Assembly: GCA_963833585.1 (NCBI GenBank) | Contig: CAWHYF010000003.1 | Location: 62,001-126,000, forward strand | DNA length: 64,000 nt | Direction of reading: 5' to 3' | Source of the DNA: Bog-756 sp963833585 | GTDB lineage: Bacteria > Actinomycetota > Acidimicrobiia > Acidimicrobiales > RAAP-2 | In this document: piece after piece, positions 61,403 through 64,000 of the stretch | Position numbering within the stretch: the first letter of the stretch is position 1 | How the letters are laid out: each line of letters begins with the position of its first letter | Notes under the pieces: model-generated | What the model was told of the DNA's origin: nothing | Databases searched by the model: none | Seen by the model: the letters and a program-made list of their open reading frames with translations, nothing else | Program-made: the position numbers and the translations under genes

Positions 61403-61659
61403 TGCCACGTCTACCAGTGAGTGGGCGACAGTAGGCCAAGTCAGGCGGATCGTCTGGGCGGTTGTCTCAGGAACCCTGAACGTTCCCTGGAGCCGTGACC
61501 CTCGGAGAGCTGACGGGTACCCCTGATCAGCGGGAGTGGGTCAGATCCAGATCGCTGCCGGCTCGGTGGGGACAAAGACCGGGATCATCCCACCCTCAGT
61601 ATCGGTGTGGCCCGCATGTACCTTTGGAGGCCTCGAATGTGGCGGAAGGGACCGATGGA
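61403..61659. other. spacer upstream of sulfotransferase gene
   Basis: No supported gene; the plus frame is open into the sulfotransferase from 61495 but shows no family resemblance before ATG 61660. Confidence 0.35.
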
Positions 61660-62283
61660 ATGGCACTTCAGGTAATCGGCGCAGGTCTCGGCAGGACCGG
61701 GACCACATCTTTGAAGCGGGCGCTTGAGCATCTCTTGGGAGGGCCCTGCTATCACATGCTGGAGGTCCAAGAGCGAACCGCTGATGCCGACGCCTGGGGG
61801 GACGCCTACGAGGGCCGGCTCCCGTCGTGGGACAACTTCTTCGAGGGGTACCAGGCGACAGTTGACTGGCCGGCAGCTCCGTTCTGGTCTGCGATTTCCA
61901 GCACATTCCCAGACGGACTCGTCCTCCTGTCCGTGCGAGACCCTGATGCCTGGTGGCGGAGCGCCTCCAGCACGATTTTCCCCGCACTGGCCACCTACTT
62001 CGCCCCTGATGCACCAGCCGATGGCTGGACCCGAATGGGAAGGGGGATGATGACCGCATTCTCTTCTGGATGGCAGGACGAGGCGTCGGCCAAGACGGCC
62101 TATCTTGCCCACAATGAGCACGTAAGGACGGCTGCGCCAAAGGATCGCTTCCTGGAATGGCGCCCAGAGGACGGCTGGGAACCAATCTGTTCGGCCCTGC
62201 ATCTCGATGTTCCCGACCAGCCCTTTCCGCACACCAACACAACCGCACAGGCCCGAGAGGAACTGGGACTAGACCCAGAGTAG
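61660..62283 (+). CDS. sulfotransferase family protein (P-loop)
   Basis: 207 residues from ATG 61660 (MALQVIGAGLGRTGTTSLKR). GAGLGRTGTTSLKRALEHL is the PAPS 5'-phosphosulfate loop at the very N-terminus; CYHMLEVQE and FPDGLVLLSVRDPDAWWRSASST (3'-phosphate binding) follow, then DRFLEWRPEDGWEPICSALHL and DVPDQPFPHTNT, the signature of the sulfotransferase family often seen in actinobacteria and eukaryotic relatives. GTG 61639 is an alternative start. Confidence 0.88.
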   Translation: MALQVIGAGLGRTGTTSLKRALEHLLGGPCYHMLEVQERTADADAWGDAYEGRLPSWDNFFEGYQATVDWPAAPFWSAISSTFPDGLVLLSVRDPDAWWRSASSTIFPALATYFAPDAPADGWTRMGRGMMTAFSSGWQDEASAKTAYLAHNEHVRTAAPKDRFLEWRPEDGWEPICSALHLDVPDQPFPHTNTTAQAREELGLDPE

Positions 62284-62347
62284 GGATGGTGCCCCCGAAC
62301 GCCGAGCTCATTGGGACGCTGGGCCGGGATTGGTGCGTCATGGTTGA

Positions 62348-62635
62348 ATGATGCCGTCTGAACGAAGTGCGGTGCGATGGACCCTTGTCCTCCCGGCAGT
62401 CGGTGTAACCGCATTGAGCAGCTGCTCTTCGTCTGGTGGAACGGGGACAGTCAACGGAATCTTCGAAACCTCCGGGGGCGCACCGGACGCTCAGCATCAC
62501 CGATTGCCCGGCAACGTGGTCGTTAGCGGTTCCAAGGGCGACCATGAGTCGGTGCGTGAAGGTGCCTTGGGCCTTCTGGTGGTTCACCTGCCAGTCGTTG
62601 GGCCACAGTCCGAGGGTCCCCAGCCACTCCAGTGA
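62348..62635 (+). CDS. putative lipoprotein, probably frame-shifted at the 3' end
   Basis: From ATG 62348: signal WTLVLPAVGVTALSSCSSSG with lipobox L-S-S-C, then GTVNGIFETSGGAPDAQHHRLPGNVVVSGSKG. After ~residue 65 the frame loses sense (ALGLLVVHLPVVGPQSEG), while another frame reads toward GHSPRVPSHSSEM, reminiscent of the 'TVTGxSP' end of small actinobacterial lipoproteins of this type. So the gene is likely damaged near 62540-62560. Anchored outer-surface lipoprotein if functional. Confidence 0.5.
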   Translation: MMPSERSAVRWTLVLPAVGVTALSSCSSSGGTGTVNGIFETSGGAPDAQHHRLPGNVVVSGSKGDHESVREGALGLLVVHLPVVGPQSEGPQPLQ

Positions 62636-62779
62636 AATGGCCTAATGGTTTGATGCCAGATGTGGTCAGGGTTGGCCAAACGCAGAGTGTGCAGTAGCCG
62701 CCGGTTGATGTGACGGGTGACCCCTGTCTTCAGCCGGGGTAGGGGCAGGCTGGCGAACAGGGTTCAGAGACGTCTGTCG

Positions 62780-63343
62780 TTACCTGTAGCCCTCCCGGAT
62801 GACCAGAAGACCACGCTTGACGTCATCCACATGATGCAGCGAGTCGTGCAAAGCATGCTCAAGGAGGTGCCGGACGTCGGTTCGCTCACCACCAATGGTG
62901 AGACCACGGCTCCAAGCATCAACCCCGGCGTCAGCGGCCAAACCAGCTAGTTCGCGTGCTTGGCTCCCCAGTTCGGCTCCCACCAGATCGGGGTCGGCAT
63001 CTCCGTAGGTGGCAGCGGCCGTTTCGATCAGCTCGTCGCTCTCGATGGGCGGATAGGTCGGTTCATCTTGCGTCAGTGCTTGCCGCACACCAAAGACATG
63101 TAACGCCGTGATGTCCCGGCTGTGTGCTGCATACTCAATCGCCGACCACACCCCTGGACCTGGTCGTGACCGAAGGTCGGCTCCCGCCTCACCCAGCAGA
63201 GCATGCCAACTCGGTCCCAGATCTTGGACTGCCGCCAACAGTGCCTCGTCGCTGTAGTACGAGCCGTCAAAGCCGCATGCGGCACAACGTTCGTGCGCCA
63301 CGAACCCACCTCCGAATTCTCGTCCCGCCAGAGATTGTTCCAT
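62780..63343 (-). CDS. DinB-like domain protein with CxxC N-terminus
   Basis: 187 residues from ATG 63343 (MEQSLAGREFGGGFVAHERC). HERCAACGFDGSYYSDEALLAAVQDLG has a CxxC pair, then the four-helix bundle: WHALLGEAGADLRSRPGPGVWSAIEYAAHSRDI (first His), VFGVRQALTQDEPTYPPIES, DVRHLLEHALHDSLHHVDDVKRGL (H-x3-H-x3-HH metal site). Matches the DinB/mycothiol-dependent-enzyme-like superfamily. Metal-dependent transferase is the expected class; exact reaction unknown. Confidence 0.82.
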   Translation of the reverse strand: MEQSLAGREFGGGFVAHERCAACGFDGSYYSDEALLAAVQDLGPSWHALLGEAGADLRSRPGPGVWSAIEYAAHSRDITALHVFGVRQALTQDEPTYPPIESDELIETAAATYGDADPDLVGAELGSQARELAGLAADAGVDAWSRGLTIGGERTDVRHLLEHALHDSLHHVDDVKRGLLVIREGYR

Positions 63344-63623
63344 GGTTGTGCGACCAGGGTCATCGGTCCTACGGGTCGGTCCGTTCGAGTCTGGCCATGA
63401 GAGCATTCTCATTGAGACCGATTCAGGTCGCTGGGTCGTCGCTGCGATGGCTTCCGAGATCCCGGCACGGACCACCCGACCGAGCGATCCGGTTCCCGTC
63501 GCCTTCGGTGAAATCGGCTATGCCGTCCACCAAGCATGGGGGCGGTGACGCCGATACTGAGCCGCTCCAAGGAGATCATCGCCTAGTAGCCCCTCGTCGG
63601 AGACATGGCTGCATACTGTGTGC
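63344..63623. other. spacer before terminal VWA gene
   Basis: 280 bases with no supported gene. Confidence 0.35.
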
Positions 63624-64000
63624 GTGAGTGTCTGTCTGCTTGTAGATCGGTCAATGCCCATGCCGCTGCCGGCGTATGGCTGGGAACTCTGTGACCTCCG
63701 GTCACAGCTCGTCGTCGAATTGAGCGAAAAGCTCGGTTCGAAGACAAGTGCTGTGATCGGCTACGCGGAAGTGGCCCGCACCATGTCGGTGGAGGACGTC
63801 ACGCAGGCGGGACCAGATCCCGTTTATGGTTCGAACTTGCAGCACGCACTTCTGCTGGGACGTGTCTCCAATCGGGAGACCGGAACGTCACGAGCTGTCT
63901 TGGTTACGTACAGCTTGCCAAGTGCGCACCACGTATCCGGGTCTGATGTCTACTTTAACTATCCACCCGTGCCCGAAAGCCTTGAGGCGGCCAGGAGGGA
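63624..64000 (+). CDS. VWA-domain protein, partial (3' end outside window)
   Basis: GTG 63624 opens VSVCLLVDRSMPMPLPAYGW and stays open to the window end (125 codons). SKTSAVIGYAEVARTMSVED, DPVYGSNLQHALLLGRV, SRAVLVTYSLPSAHHVSG, SDVYFNYPPVPESLEAAR follow the order of VWA proteins linked to MoxR-type ATPases (LVDRSxSM..VIGFSxxARxL..YGTNLxHALxLAR..VVTDGEPTAH). The MIDAS motif D-x-S-x-S is degenerate here (DRSMP) and the usual D of 'TDGEP' is Y, so metal binding may be lost. TACTGT 4 nt upstream resembles a -10 box. Confidence 0.6.
   Translation, partial: MSVCLLVDRSMPMPLPAYGWELCDLRSQLVVELSEKLGSKTSAVIGYAEVARTMSVEDVTQAGPDPVYGSNLQHALLLGRVSNRETGTSRAVLVTYSLPSAHHVSGSDVYFNYPPVPESLEAARR

Noticed and set aside
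1..64000. CRISPR arrays, rRNA genes, riboswitches, plasmid origins
   Set aside because: No regularly spaced repeats, no rRNA sequence and no riboswitch core were seen. The only clustered repeats are the dnaE2 triplication and the GGGACCC tract.

Overview
The window reads as chromosomal DNA of a high-GC actinobacterium, most likely an Acidimicrobiia relative. Evidence for this: two F420-type (LLM) oxidoreductases, a mycobacterial-type cyp51-ferredoxin cluster, an imuA'-imuB-dnaE2 mutasome with a perfect actinobacterial LexA box, a FolP2-type pteroate-synthase homologue, a PAC2 protein, DUF2332 and DUF2510 proteins, and 'DGGIFSF' repeat proteins that are common in Acidimicrobiia. Many genes appear to be transcribed leaderless: a TAnnnT -10 box lies 5-8 nt before the start codon.

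Region 1 (1-34.4 kb, very GC-rich, densely packed core-like genome). 1-9.85 kb is a divergent lipid/steroid-type oxidation locus built around tetR: on the minus strand 6PGDH-like dehydrogenase, aldehyde dehydrogenase, CMD-like protein, SDR, enoyl-CoA hydratase and an LLM oxidoreductase; on the plus strand tetR, a CYP123-like P450, SDR, CYP51, [3Fe-4S] ferredoxin and a SnoaL-like protein, nearly all linked by 1-4 bp overlaps. Gene order matches the M. tuberculosis cyp51 neighbourhood (Rv0762c-Rv0771). 9.9-17.3 kb holds a serine hydrolase, DUF2332, a quinone-oxidoreductase-like MDR protein, patatin, universal stress protein, an ICL/PEP-mutase family protein and a CPA1 antiporter. 17.7-22.8 kb is the SOS mutasome, with an ImuB that seems to lack its little-finger region and a 30-bp tandem triplication inside dnaE2. 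23-34 kb carries holA, a folP2-like gene, a thioredoxin-TPR gene, a phosphotransferase, PAC2, an LLM oxidoreductase, leuS and a membrane-anchored LppX-like protein.

Region 2 (34.4-64 kb, visibly lower GC, accessory). It begins at a tRNA-Ala(GGC). Immediately downstream is a decayed tyrosine recombinase, itself split by a complete IS481-type insertion (34550-36261, TGT...ACA ends, 13-bp target duplication). This is the signature of an old tRNA-integrated element, whose far end is not in the window. 37.6-44.1 kb contains two matching cassettes. In each, a short YtrA-type GntR regulator is coupled by ATGA to a membrane-anchored beta-propeller gene and is divergent from further genes encoding proteins that start with the same E-A-(R/K)-x-R-(R/K)-R-R-W juxtamembrane motif and one TM helix. 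A third, broken copy lies at 60.2-61.1 kb. The gntR start codon lies in an arm of an inverted repeat in every copy. This family is the best candidate for an undescribed system.

The rest of the island is a patchwork: methyltransferase, FAD monooxygenase, methyltransferase relic, transglutaminase-like protein, PadR plus membrane partner, a Clp-N/ClpX-zinc-finger fusion without ATPase, a PH-like gene fused by deletion to a DGGIFSF-repeat gene, a K+ channel, VTT membrane protein, histidine-kinase stub, MetF-like protein, DUF899, a GyrA-like protein whose catalytic Tyr aligns with Met, small genes, sulfotransferase, DinB and a terminal partial VWA gene. At least five otherwise good genes (ALDH, antiporter, two anchored proteins, DUF899) show a single reading-frame break, four of them by exactly one extra base. 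This points either to assembly indels or to widespread decay.
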